The position numbers were made by a program, and so were the translations under genes. The notes beneath the pieces were generated by a model. It searched no databases and had not been told where the DNA came from. It worked only from the letters and a program-made list of their open reading frames with translations. A stretch of DNA of 64,000 nt from Mycteria americana (Eukaryota; Chordata; Aves; Ciconiiformes; Ciconiidae), in NCBI RefSeq assembly GCF_035582795.1, contig NC_134373.1, positions 26,320,501 to 26,384,500 on the forward strand. Direction: 5' to 3'. Shown here piece by piece: positions 45,220 through 56,600 of the stretch (its first letter is position 1; each line of letters begins with the position of its first letter).

Positions 45220-45238
45220 TTTTTTTTTTTTCTTTTTT
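45220..45238. repeat. T12-C-T6 tract
   Basis: T12 at 45220-45231, one C, then T6. Mononucleotide run without an adjacent retroelement body. Confidence 0.85.
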
Positions 45239-47417
45239 GGGGGATTGCACAGGTGCTGGTGCCAAGCATGACATGTTGGGGCTGAACTTCAGGAAAGCCT
45301 CGGAGCACCTCTCTGCAGCTCAGGTTGCAGCATGGTGCCAGCCAGGTTCTCGGGAAGGGACTCAAGCCATGGCCACCTGCATCTCAACCAGAGGAAGCAT
45401 CGAGGCCAGTTTCCCAGACCGAGGCAAGGAAGGGTCTGCCCTCTGCTCCCCTTGGACCAGCAGATGCAACGAGGCTTTGCTCTCCAGTGACTTCCAGTAG
45501 CCTAGGTGCATCTGGCTGCTTTTGTGGGTCAGCAGGCCACCAGGCTCTGCCAGCCAGCACTGCCAGCCCTGCCCATGGCCATGCTCATGCCACCCCAGTG
45601 GGTGGGATGGGACAGGGGGGTACCAGGGAACCATCCTCTCATGGCTCTGCTTCATGTCAGCTCTGCTGGGAGCAGGAATGGAATTTGGATGGGGCTGGGC
45701 GTTCCCGTGTAGCGATTCCCCCGGGCAGGATCTGGCTCTGATGACTGTTCTGCGCGGGGAAGAAATACCAGAGGAGTTACTCACAGCTCATTGGGGCATG
45801 ATGTAGCAACTCCTCACCGGTTCCCCCCACCCTCCAGCCAAAGTTCCTCCTGTGATCTCCTGGGGAAAGTCCCAGCCCCCCCACTCCCCCCCCTGCCACC
45901 CCCAGAGACCTTCCCCACCCTTGCTGGAGCTTTCCAGAAGCAGAAGATGAGCTGGGGCTTTGGGTGAGAGGAGATAGGACCAGAGCGACCTGCCATGGTG
46001 GAGGGAATCTGCTGTCCCGTTGGCAATTCCACACTGTGTCTGATGATGGGCACAAGGCCAGGGTCTGAGAGAGCACCAGCCTGGGGTATCCACATCTGGA
46101 CAGCCACACATCTGGCTTCAGACCTGGCAGAAGTGCAAACCGATCGGGCCAGCTCAGGTCTCTCGCCTTTTCAGTGGTCACACTCAGGTCAGGTTTTCCC
46201 ATCACTCTCCACAACTGCAGGGGCAAGAAATGAGATTGACTTTCAGTTTGCTGGAAGGAGATGAGAAGCTCTCCTGCTCCTGAGACTGGGAAGTTCAAAC
46301 TTTGAGAAAACCACTGGACATCGCACGGCTCTAGCAAAGCCACCAGGCTGGTGGTCCCTCTGCAGCAGGGACCCTCAGGGATGGAGGAATCTCTAGAGCT
46401 TGGGCCAAAATACTTGACGAAACTGGAATAAGTTCCACCTGGTTTTGCCAGCACGGACTTGCTGACATCTTTAGAAGCCTTCAGTGCCCTTTTCATGACA
46501 TGCACGTGAAAGAAATGGCCATTTCTTTTTTAGTTTTGGAACTTCCTTAGCAATTTGCCTCTGCGGGGAGATGATGAGAGAGCGTTGGGAAATCTGGTCC
46601 CCTCTGCTGGAAACCACCTCCATCATCTGCCTGGGCTCTTCTTCCCTGATGGTCATTCCTCTCTCTTGGGCAAAGCACCTTGAACCTTCCCATTTCAGCC
46701 CAGCCCTGTGTGTGGTGCCCCGCAGGGTGCAGGTTCCCTCACAGGGCAGGGGGGCTGTCCACCAGAAGGTGCAAGGTTGGAGCAGCTCAGCAGGATCAGA
46801 TAGTCCCTCCATGTGAGGAAACATGACGTTTTGGTGGGACTGGGAGAGTTCCCACCTGTGGATCAGGAATGAACTGAGGCAGACAAACAGAGGGACATGG
46901 AAGGCGACAAGCCAGTTACACTGAGTCCAAAGCCAAAGGAATGTGAATGCAAGCCCCAGAAATCCTTCATGGCTCCAACCACGCAAAGCCAGACATCACC
47001 CCTCTTCCCAGGCCCTAGCGAGATATATGCGGCATTTCTTTCTTGGGGAAGGAGGGAGGCTGCACTCAGACTCCATGGAATAAGAGAGGTTTGGGATGCC
47101 CAGACCCCAGGGAGCCAAGTCCTTGCTGGCAACTGGCTCTGGAGGCTCGGCAGTGGCTGTGCGGAGAGGAGGTGTCCCGCACGCTCTCTGTGCCCAGCGG
47201 TGCGGTTGTTAGGATGGCTGCCCGGCAGCTGGTTCCCAGTTAGGGAAGCATAGGGACACTGCCTTCGTAACCACAGGCACGCTGGCGTCTTGCCTGGGGC
47301 TCTCAGACACTTGCTGAGGGAAGCCACAGAGCAGATCTTGAAGGTTGGTATTGCACTGGGAGCCAGCGGGCCCCAGGAGGGAATGAGCTCTTGTGACTAG
47401 GGAGCCTGTGCCCTGGA

Positions 47418-47545
47418 GCTGCCTGCACCCAGAGCGTGCTGCCTGCACCCAGACCACACTGCCTGCAGCCCGAAGCACCCTGCCACACTGCACCCCTACA
47501 GCACGGCGCTTGCACCCCTCACCATGCTGCCTGCAGACCCACCAA
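47418..47545. repeat. Degenerate about 22-bp minisatellite with GCTGCCTGCACCC units
   Basis: GCTGCCTGCACCCAGA twice, then CTGCCTGCAGCCCGA, then CACTGCACCCCTAC, CTTGCACCCCTCACC and GCTGCCTGCAGACCC. Spacing wanders around 20 to 25 bp; the first two units are the best conserved. Confidence 0.75.
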
Positions 47546-48842
47546 GACCAAGGGATCTTGTTATGTTTTCCCCTGAATGTCCCAGGGTCCCAAGCTCAGA
47601 CGGGGTCTCTGCAGAACCAAACAGCACTGGGCACTGTAGCTTGCCAGGCTCAGTAGCCAGGCTGTGCTGGGAGCCTCAGCCTGCCTGTGCTGGCGTTACT
47701 GGTGTGCCGGTTCACCATGCTATGTTCCCAAAATGGGGGGCAAGGGGAGAGCAAGCTGCAGTCTTTGTAGCCCCAGGATACTCAGAGACTGGTCCCTCAC
47801 TGGGGGATGTGAGATGTGCTTGCGGGGAACGGCCCTGCCCTGCATCCCCTCTCTGCATCATCAAACACGCCTTGTCCCCGCTCCGGTCCCCTCCCCAGCT
47901 CAGCCCGGCCAGGGGAGCCGTGTGCTGGGATGCAGCTGCTGCGGCGCAGGTGGCCTGGGATTAGCAAGCAGGGGAGCGAAGGGGCCGCTGTGGTGCGGGG
48001 AGAGCTCGGTGGTGAGTCAGTCATCACCCCAGGCAGCCCTGAGATCACAGGCACCTGCAAAGGAGCCCCTGGGAGGTGGGAAGTCAACACCACCTACAAA
48101 GTGCCGAAGCATGATGGATGTGCGGAGCCCCGCCGCTCTGGGCAGCGCAGCGCTGGGGACACGGGGGTTTGGCCAGCTTGGGAGAGAGGGGGGAGATGGG
48201 GTGGCCAGGGGACATCAGGGGGTCCAACTAGTGCTTGGGGCAAAGCACAAAAGGCAAAGGGCTTGGGGATTTGGAAAAAGGGCCCTGATGTTGGAGATGG
48301 ATATTGCTGGAGATGGAAACGCAGGACCTCAGGAGGGGAAATGAACTGCTGGAGCATACCCTGGCAGAGCAAACCCATCCTGCAGGAACACTGCTGCTTT
48401 CATGCCCCATAGGGTGAACCCGGGTGCCCTCAGCCCCTGATCCTGTCTCTGCAACATCACCAGCCCCAGGTCTTTGCTGCCGGGTGCCACTGTGGTGGCC
48501 GCGTGCTGTCCCTGCTGTCCCTGCTGTGCTGGCAGAGCGCTGGCAGGTGCCACGAGGCCACAAGAGCTCCCATGCTTCTCTCCATCACCTCCACCACCCT
48601 CCTCTTCTCCTCAGCCCCTAACACACAGCTAGCTCCAGGTGCAAGGACCCCATCCACCCAGTCCCTCCTGGAGGGGCAAAGTCGGCCGTCCCGCCCGGGG
48701 GTGGCGAAGGGCAGAGCGTCCGTCGTCCCAGCTGACCCAGCTCCCCGCTGCCTGCGGGAGCGTTATGAAACGAGGACACGGGGCCGCTCCCCACTGGGCC
48801 CGGGGCACTCACTTCCTTCCAGCCTGGTATTTTCCTCCTCGA

Positions 48843-48884
48843 TTTTTTTTTTTTTTTTCTAAATTCACTTTTGTGTGTGTGTGT
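48843..48884. repeat. T16 tract followed by a short (GT)n
   Basis: T16 at 48843-48858, a short spacer, and about six GT units at 48872-48884. It lies about 600 bp downstream of the WNT10A polyadenylation signal. Confidence 0.85.
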
Positions 48885-49469
48885 AGCCCCAAGGGGTGCG
48901 CAGCCGTGGGAGGAGCGGGGAAGTTATCAGCCGGGAGATACCAGCAGCATGATTCACTGCCTGGCCCCCGCAGGCTGCCGCAGCCAGATGGGTGCCCTCC
49001 CCACCACCGCAGCGAGGTGCCGTTTGCGGACCCCCATCGCCTGGCCCATGCTCCCTGCCTTCCCCTCTCCTGCTCTCCGGCCCCGGCATCCTTCCCCAGC
49101 AGCGCAGCGGGCAGAGGCGCAGCCCCCAGCCCCTGCACAGCTGCGGGCGTGGGGCCAGCAGCCGGGATTCCCGCAGGATGGATGGGGTCCAGCATGCACC
49201 CGGCTGGGCAGGAGCCTCCCAGCAGCCACCTTGCAAGGGCTTGGGGTGCCCACGGGGGGTCCCCACTTCCTACCAGTCTGCAAACAGCTCAGAGGGCTGT
49301 TATTATGGGATGGCAGCAGAGCACCAGGGAGAAAGTCTTGCACAAGTGGGTAGGCAGTACCGAGGGTCCCCCTCCATCCTTCTGGCACCCTGCAGGAGCA
49401 GAAAGCCCCAGGCAGCAGGAAGAGCAGGGTGCTGCACCCCGAAATACCCCATGCTGTCTCCAATCCACT

Positions 49470-49475
49470 TTTATT
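49470..49475 (-). terminator. WNT10A: WNT10A polyadenylation signal AATAAA
   Basis: TTTATT on the + strand, i.e. AATAAA in WNT10A sense, about 660 bases after the stop codon. First canonical signal downstream. Confidence 0.75.
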
Positions 49476-49707
49476 CACAATCAGAAAATAACTTACCATA
49501 CAATAACACAGGCACGCACAGCACAGCCCCGGGCACCCTCCCCTCCGGCCACAATGCTACAGCCCAAGCCGGCCCAAGCTCTGCCCCAGCAGAGGCGAGC
49601 TCCAGCCTGGGAAGCTGTGCCCCCTCTCCATCCCATGGGATGCTCCATCCCCATCCCGCTCAGAGCACAGCCTCGCATGTGGCCAGAGGAACTTGTGCAC
49701 GGTGCCA

Positions 49708-49711
<4 letters not shown>

Positions 49712-49741
<30 letters not shown>
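49712..49741. repeat. (GT)15 microsatellite in the WNT10A 3' UTR
   Basis: Fifteen perfect GT units on the + strand, giving a (CA)15 run in the mRNA about 400 bases after the stop codon. (CA)n in 3' UTRs can bind hnRNP L. Confidence 0.95.
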
Positions 49742-49742
<1 letters not shown>

Positions 49743-50134
49743 TCCCGGGCTCCCCACGCCCTGCTGTCCCCCACCCCACCCTGCCCCGTCCCGCTGGGAG
49801 CCAGCGGGTGCTCCCCCACCCCCGTGCCCACCCTCCGCCCCCCCGAGCGGTGCTGGTGTCGGCGGTCTGTACAGCATGGCCGTGCGCTCCCCGGGGCCGG
49901 GAGCCTTGGTGCTCTCATGCGGGGCCGGGCAGGCAGCGGGCAGCGGGCAGCCCTGCCCTCCCCGGGTGACGACAAAGTGCTGATTTTGGAGGGTGCTGAG
50001 CATCTCCTCTCCTGCTCCCCCCGGAGCGGAGGGAAGCGGGTACCGCGGCTCCATCTCCCCCCCCAGCGCCGATCCCCGTCTCCCTCCCCCCCTGCGGGCA
50101 GGCGTGCTTGTCCCTGGCACCCGTCCCTGCCCAG

Positions 50135-50602
50135 CTACTTGCAGACGCTGACCCACTCGGTGATGCGACACTCCTCGCAGGCCACGAAGCAGCACCAGTG
50201 GAACTTGCAGTTGCAGCGCTCGCTGCGGGTCTGCCGCAGGATGTTGTGCCCGCGGCCGCAGCACAGGCTCTCGCAGTTGTCCATGCCCGGGCTGGTCTTG
50301 TTGCACAGGCGCCCTTGGGTGCCCAAGGAGTCCAGGGCCGGTTCCCGCTCGCAGAAGTCGGGTGACTTCTCAAAGTAAACCAGCTCGCTGATGCCGGCCC
50401 GGCGGCGATGCCGAGCGTGGCCTGGCTCCAGCTGCCCGGCGTTGCGGTTGTGGGGTCGAATGAGCGTGGCCCCGTAGAAGCGGTCCTTGAGCAGGGACCC
50501 CACCAGGCGAAACTCGGGTGTCACCTGCCAGCACGTCTTGAGCTGGCAGCTCCCCGAGGTGCCATGGCATTTGCACTTCCTCCTCATGTTGTCCATCACC
50601 AC
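50135..50602 (-). CDS. WNT10A: WNT10A last coding exon (exon 4)
   Basis: The acceptor (CTGCCCAG) ends at 50603. The exon starts [10 protein letters not shown] and carries the acylation motif CHGTSGSC, an NKT sequon and the C-terminal cysteine-rich domain; stop TAG at 50135-50137. Confidence 0.96.
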   Translation of the reverse strand: MVMDNMRRKCKCHGTSGSCQLKTCWQVTPEFRLVGSLLKDRFYGATLIRPHNRNAGQLEPGHARHRRRAGISELVYFEKSPDFCEREPALDSLGTQGRLCNKTSPGMDNCESLCCGRGHNILRQTRSERCNCKFHWCCFVACEECRITEWVSVCK

Positions 50603-53600
50603 CTGGGCAGGGAGGGGAGGGCAGAGGGGTTAGCATGGAGAAGACGTTTTCTGGGGACTGGAGGAGCCATCATGGAGCTCCCTGTGGGTCGGCACTATGG
50701 AAACACCAAGGGTTGGCATGAGCAGCCATCAGAGCCCTGGAGCTGCAAAGCCAGCGAGGCTGCACCCTGTTGCTGTGCCCAGTGTCACCCATGTCCCACA
50801 CCCTGTTCCTTCCCATCCTGGCAGTACCAACTGGCTTTTACACTCCAGCAAGGAACCAGCACCTAAAGGAGCGGGTGAGCTACCTGACCACAGGGAGAAG
50901 AAGGAGCCTGGATCTCACCTCCCACTGCTGCTTGGCTTCAGCAGCAACAACCTGGCCACAGACCCCAGTTAAAAGCCAGCATGGCTGCATCTTTGTGGCC
51001 CTAACTGGGATGCCCCAGCGCAGGGGTCCCCCACGCAGCTCACCGGCCAGGAGCACTGCGAGTGAAGCAGGTTGGAGGGACGCTTTCCTCTCCCCAGGGC
51101 TTTCCTTCCGTAAAGCCCCAGCTCCAGGAGTCCTGGGAGCAGCTCCGCTTTCAGCTCTTGCCTGCTTTCCCACAGGAGCCCTGGGTGCGGGGCCAGGGGG
51201 CAGAGGCGCTGCCTCCCACCATCACCCGAATTTCAAGCAGGGATCGGAGATGCTCACAGCCCTGACTTGTGGTTTGGGGAGGCCGCAGTGAGGCCAGTCC
51301 ACCCCCCAGGAGGGCCAGGGTGTGTGGGCTGGGCTACGGCTGTGCTTTGGGCTGCCTGGGCAGAGTGGCTCATGCAGGGGCCAGAGGCCAGTGTGGGGGC
51401 AAGGAGGACCCTGGGCTCCCTGGGCAATGCTGCTGAGCCCCCAGGCTGCATGCTGGGGTCCCCCCTGGTCCCCCATCCCTGCAAGGGATGCTGCTGTGGC
51501 CATGACAAGGGAAACAGCTCATGCCCAGCAATCTCCAGGGGCACAGACAGGCTGCACATCCCCGCACAGCCTGGAAAGAGGCAGTTTATACTGTCCTCTG
51601 CTCTGTCTTGACAGGGATTCCCTGCTGGGTCACGTGCCCCCATGCCCACACGCTCATACAGGCTCCAGCAAGGCCCCTTCCCATGGGGAGACCCAAGCCC
51701 CACCAGGAGCCAGGCTGGGGCTTGCAAAGACTATCACAGGCTGATCCCCCCACCCAGGGCCACGCTCTGGGGCTCAGGGGGAGCCCAGGGCACATGTGGC
51801 CCCACGCAAGGTCCCATCCCATGATGCCAGCCCTGCCTGGCCACCCGGCTTCACGTCTGACACATGCTGCCTGTTCCTGCCCCCTCCCTGGGGGGACCTG
51901 TGTGCGAGGAGTGCCTTGTTTTGGTAGGGGTGGGTAGGTTTTACTCGTCGTTTTCTTGTTTTTGAGTAAATCTCCCCATTGCTAAGCAGTTATGGTAATG
52001 AAGGCAGGTCAGGGAAACATGCCTGGAGCTCGGGGCACACAGCAGAGAGGTCTGGGCTGGGCTGGAGTTTGGCTTTCATCCTGCTGAGAGTCCTGTCTCC
52101 TGCCGGGAACAGCCTCCACCTCGCAGGTAATGAGCTGCCTGGCCTCTCCGCCGTGCCCTGGGTGTGCCGGCCGGGAACACCAGCTGCTCGCCACTGTCCT
52201 TGCCACCATCCACAGGACCACGCTTGCACCGGGACCCCATCCTTTCCCACATCCCCTCCCTGCTCCCTTGGCAGGACCAGGGAAAATCTGCATATAGGGC
52301 TGTGGCTGGGATGGTCACCACCAGGACGGAGGGGACAGTGGTGTGACAGCTGGGCAGGGGCTCATTTGGGGCTACAGCTGGTTGCAGCAGGGGCTGGAGA
52401 AAGCAGCATGGTGTGCCATCTCCATCGCCCAAGCCATCACTGCTGAGCATCCCGAGCCCCAGCACCACAGCACCCATCCATCCCTGCCCAGGGACGGCTT
52501 GTTCTCCCTCCTGCATGGGCATTGTAGGGGGACAGGACCCTGCCAGAGCCAGGAGACCTGAGAAGGACCCATCTGAACCTCAGCCCCATACTTTTGCCGT
52601 CGGATCTCCTCCATGCACCCCTACCCAGCCACGTCCTTCCCCTGTCTCACAGACACCCGGATTCGGCACATGCCCGGACTCGCTGGTGCTTTCTTTCGCA
52701 CATTCCCAGCTCCTCCCAGACACGCTCATAAGAGCTTTATCGTAGGTCTTTGTTGTGAGGGTAATGGGTAGTTCCTGGCTGCCTTTCATCCTCTCTTGCT
52801 CTCTGATCTGGCAGGTTAGGAGGACCTGCAAAGCCTCTTGCAGGCTCCTACTGCTCCTCGCTGGGGAACTTGCTGCTTCCCAGGGATGCAGGACACCCAC
52901 CTCAGTCTTGAGTTGGAACAGTCTTGAGTTGGAATCTATTCCAACCCAAGACCAAGGTGACCACTGCCACCATCAGAGGATGCTGCGCATCCCCTGCAGC
53001 TGCAATCCCTTCCCTGGCTTTGTAGCTGGATGCAAAGGGAAAAAAAGCGAGCGTGTTTCTGCCTGGTTTCGAACCAGGGACCTTCCGCGTGTCAGGCGAA
53101 CGTGATAACCACTACACTACAGAAACCCACATCCCATGGCTACTGGATGCAGCCATCGGTGGGATTGTCACCTCTCCCTGGTATTGCAGGGTCCAAGCCA
53201 GGAACCAGGCTTACCCATGTGCGGGGCACCCTTAGGACACACAGGGACCATGGAGAGGATGTTCAGCATCAGTGAGATGCTGGAGACCCCTGGGTGCTGC
53301 AGCTGCTCCCTGCACGGAGGGGGATGGCACGTGGCAGGGCATGGCACATGGGGTGCGTGTCCACGTCACTGCTTTGCTCCAGGGGTTCAAGCCTCAGGAC
53401 TTGGAGGAGAGGGCCACAGAGCTGCTGCATCCAGCATGGCCACTCCTATCCTGGGAAATCCCAGCAGATCGCTCCTTATTACGGCAGAAAGATGGTCCTA
53501 GGAGTTGGGTGGGTGTGGGACACACGGTGTTGCTAAAAGAGTGGGCAGGGAGCTGGAGAACCCATCCCCAGGCAATGTGGACAGCCCGGTCCAGCCCCGG

Positions 53601-56600
53601 CAATAAGCATGGCACCAACAGGCACAGACCAGGCACAGCATCACCTCCTTGCTCCAATGCATGGCACTCACAACCATCACAACGTGACCTGCAGATGGGC
53701 TCACACCCTCATCTCAACAGGGTCCCTGAGCTGGGCAGCCTGTCCAGCCATTGCTTCCCCACCTGCACTGGTACCATCCCCTCCTTTAGCCCTTTGGTCC
53801 TCCTCTGCCTCTGCTTCCAGCTCCCAGGCTTCTTCCATCAGTCCAGCTCTTGTCTGAAGCCACCAAGAGCTGATATTACTAGTCCCATGCCTGCCTGCCC
53901 CTGAGGACAAGCAGACCCTAGGTATTTTTGCTGTTGCCAGATCCCACAGGCACCGCGAGGTGACATCCCCCCTGTGCAAATATTCCTCTCTCACCTTCCC
54001 CTCCTTCTGCAGAGGTCTGTGGGGCTTCCCTCGGGAAATGGGCAATACAGACCCCAAATTTCTGAGCACTGCCAAGAGTCCCAGTGGTTTGGGGCACACA
54101 GAGCTGGAGGGGAGCCAAGGATGAGCCCCGCAGCCAGAATTGGGATGGGGGGTCTTGCCTGGCTTGGGGCAGAGCAGTCTGCAGAGGATTTAGCTGCCTA
54201 ACGCTGAGTGAGCCTCCACCACGTGCAAGCAAACAAAGCCAAACAAGCAAAAACCTCTGGCTTTCCCCAGGCATTTACAGCTTGGCCAAACAGGGATGGC
54301 TTTTCGGGGTGGTAAAGCTCAGCTCCAGCACCAGGGCAGGGCACACATCAAGGTCCTGCTCTGCAGCGTCCCCATCTCACAGCTGGCTTTAAACATGCTC
54401 AAAGCAAGAGGCACATCCAAATGTCTGAGCCATCCCGGGGAAACACTCCCTGTGGAATTCTGATCTTTAATTACTTATTCCCACAGTCACTACACACACC
54501 CCTGCACTGCCCTGGCAGTGTGTGGCTGGGGTCTTGGGGACAAATGTCCCCCTAGATCCATGGGATGGGGTCTCCCTGGCACCTGCTGGGAGCAAAGCTG
54601 GGCAGGGAAATGCAGCCATCCTCCCAGCCCCTTCTGCCTGTGTGCTTCTTGTCGCCAATATCAGGCTGCTTTTAAACATCAGCTTCCAGACAGAGTGAGC
54701 TACTAATTAGCACCTTTAACAAGACCTGACATCATGAGAATGGAGGGGAGGCTGCCCTGCTCGCCTGGGCAGGCTCCAGCACCCCCTCGGAGCCAGGGAA
54801 CGAGGCTGTGGCTGTCACCTCCGCTCCCGAGGGGATGCGGCACTTCCCAGCTGGCACAGGCGCCCACCGCCTGGCTCAGTCCCGCTCACATCTGCCTCCT
54901 TGGGGCACCATCTCCCTCTCTGGAGGCAGAGCCGCGGCTGGGTGCTGCGGAGCCTGTGCTGTGTCCCCACGATGCCAGTGACTTTCTCCTCCCTGTCTGT
55001 AGCTCCCTCCAGCTGCAGCTGCCTGACACCAGTTCACCCAGTCCCTGAAAGGCAGGAGCTGGACTCATCGCCGTGCCACCCCCGTAGCACCACTGTAGCA
55101 CAGGCAGGTGACAGTGGCATGGGGAAGTGTCCCTTGGTAGGGGGACAGCAGTGATGCTCATACGTGCCCTCCCCAGCAGAGATGCTCAGCAGCAGGGCTG
55201 TGCCACTGCCTTTGCTCTGGGCAAAACTGGGGAGAGGAGGTGCCTTGGAGGCAATCCCAGCCTCGCACACGTGTCCCACCGCAGCCAGCACGAGTGCCTT
55301 GCAGCCCTCCCATGCATGTCCCGGGGACCCTGTCCCCGCCACCATCACCCCTGCACCCCTGCCCAGTGCCCCGCTCACCTGCCGGCCCACACGGTTGTTA
55401 TGTAGCCTCATGCGGGAGTGGATGTCCCTGTAGGTTTCCCGGGAATCGAGGAAATCCTTGGAAAACTTCTCCCCATAGTCCACGTCGGGGCTGCACCCTC
55501 CCCATTCCCAGGAGTCCTGGAGGCCGGGGGTCTCGGCCGGCATGTGCTCCATGTGCACCCCGTGCACCATGCCTTTGCCGCGATTCATGGCCTCCAGCTG
55601 GAGACGATGCAGCTTGCGCCGAAAAGCCTCCTCATCGCCCCGGCGCTTCTGGTCGCAGCCACAGGCCTGCAGCTTGCCGAGGGCACAGGCGTTGGAGACG
55701 GCATGCACCACGCCGGCAGCCGCAATGGCATAGGCGAAGGCGCTCTCCCGAAAGCCTGCAAGGAAGGAGAGAGCAGGGCTCAGGCTGGGCGGTGTGACCC
55801 CCGTGGGGGGCTGGATGAGCCCAGCATCATGCTGGGGTGTAGGGAGCCAGGGGTTCGGCTTGCGCCTTGCCTTGGCACCAGCTCCCACCTGGACCAGGAG
55901 CGAATCCTCATTTGGTGCTCTCCAGCCCCATCCCCACCGGGATACTTTGCTGCCCCGAAGCCCAGCCCTTCCCTGGCTGGGACCCCAGCTCCCACCATCA
56001 CCCTACTCTCACATCGCCCCAGGAGATGCCACCATGGCATTGCTCAGGCATCGGCATTATGGCTCCGATGGGAAAGGCAGTATCCCCTCCACACTCCACT
56101 CAGAGTTTCCCACTAGATTAAATATAATGCTGGCTGAGGGATGCTTCTGCTGAGGAACGGGCCAGTTCTGCTTATCCACAGAGTGCAGGATCAGGCAATA
56201 ACAGGAGCAGGCAGCACTGCCCGTCCAGCCCCATCCGTCTGCCCATGCCCCTTCCCTCCCCAAGCCCTGCCAGTTCCTGCAAGAAGCTCTAAATGTGATA
56301 CCGTGCTGGAAAAATCGAGCATCCCTAGTTAGTTAGAGCATGCTGCGACCGCACTGTGCACTGCCAGGGCTGGCAGCTGGTTGTTGTTAAATGCCGAAGA
56401 GCAAGGATGTCCGCAAGTGTCATTAGCTGGGGATGGGGCGGATGGGGACAGGGATGGGTCCCACGGCAAGGGCTCTGCGGGGCTGCAAATGGGGGCTGCC
56501 CGAGGACTGCTTGGCTTCGCTGCAGCTGGGTGAAAAGCCTCCCCTACCTGGGAACTTCTATTTTATTTTAAATGCAAAGTAATATTTTTATTTGCGGTTC

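Larger units (their letters stand above)
19561..49450. other. 30-kb intergenic region between CDK5R2 and WNT10A
   Basis: No protein gene supported on either strand: the longest open frames (for example 43136-44191 +) are pyrimidine-rich or overlap equally long frames on the other strand. It does hold two orphan CpG-dense patches with CTCF-like cores (24160-24420, 32280-32660), several AT-rich motif-dense islands (listed separately), minisatellites, an alternating CA/TG stretch, and a pair of overlapping minus-strand open frames at 45777-46986. Interspersed repeats are nearly absent. Confidence 0.75.
49455..50134 (-). other. WNT10A: WNT10A 3' UTR
   Basis: About 0.67 kb between the stop codon and the first AATAAA in the gene's sense. 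It includes a (CA)15 dinucleotide run in the sense strand. Confidence 0.7.
50603..55378 (-). other. WNT10A: WNT10A intron 3 (contains a tRNA gene)
   Basis: About 4.8 kb. It holds a tRNA-Val gene on the same strand (53054-53126) and, 100 bp beyond its terminator, a tandem plus inverted repeat (52903-52952). No further exon is supported. A patch at about 51925-52015 (GTTTTACTCGTCG...GGTAATGAAGGC) is AT-richer than its surroundings. Confidence 0.8.

Noticed and set aside
48639-50378. 579-codon + strand frame over the WNT10A 3' UTR and last exon
   Set aside because: Antisense shadow of the WNT10A exon and of GT-rich and GC-rich sequence; no domain recognised.
53375-53400. Second B-box-like word (GGTTCAAGCCT) near the tRNA gene
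   Set aside because: No A box at the right distance and no acceptor stem can be drawn around it.
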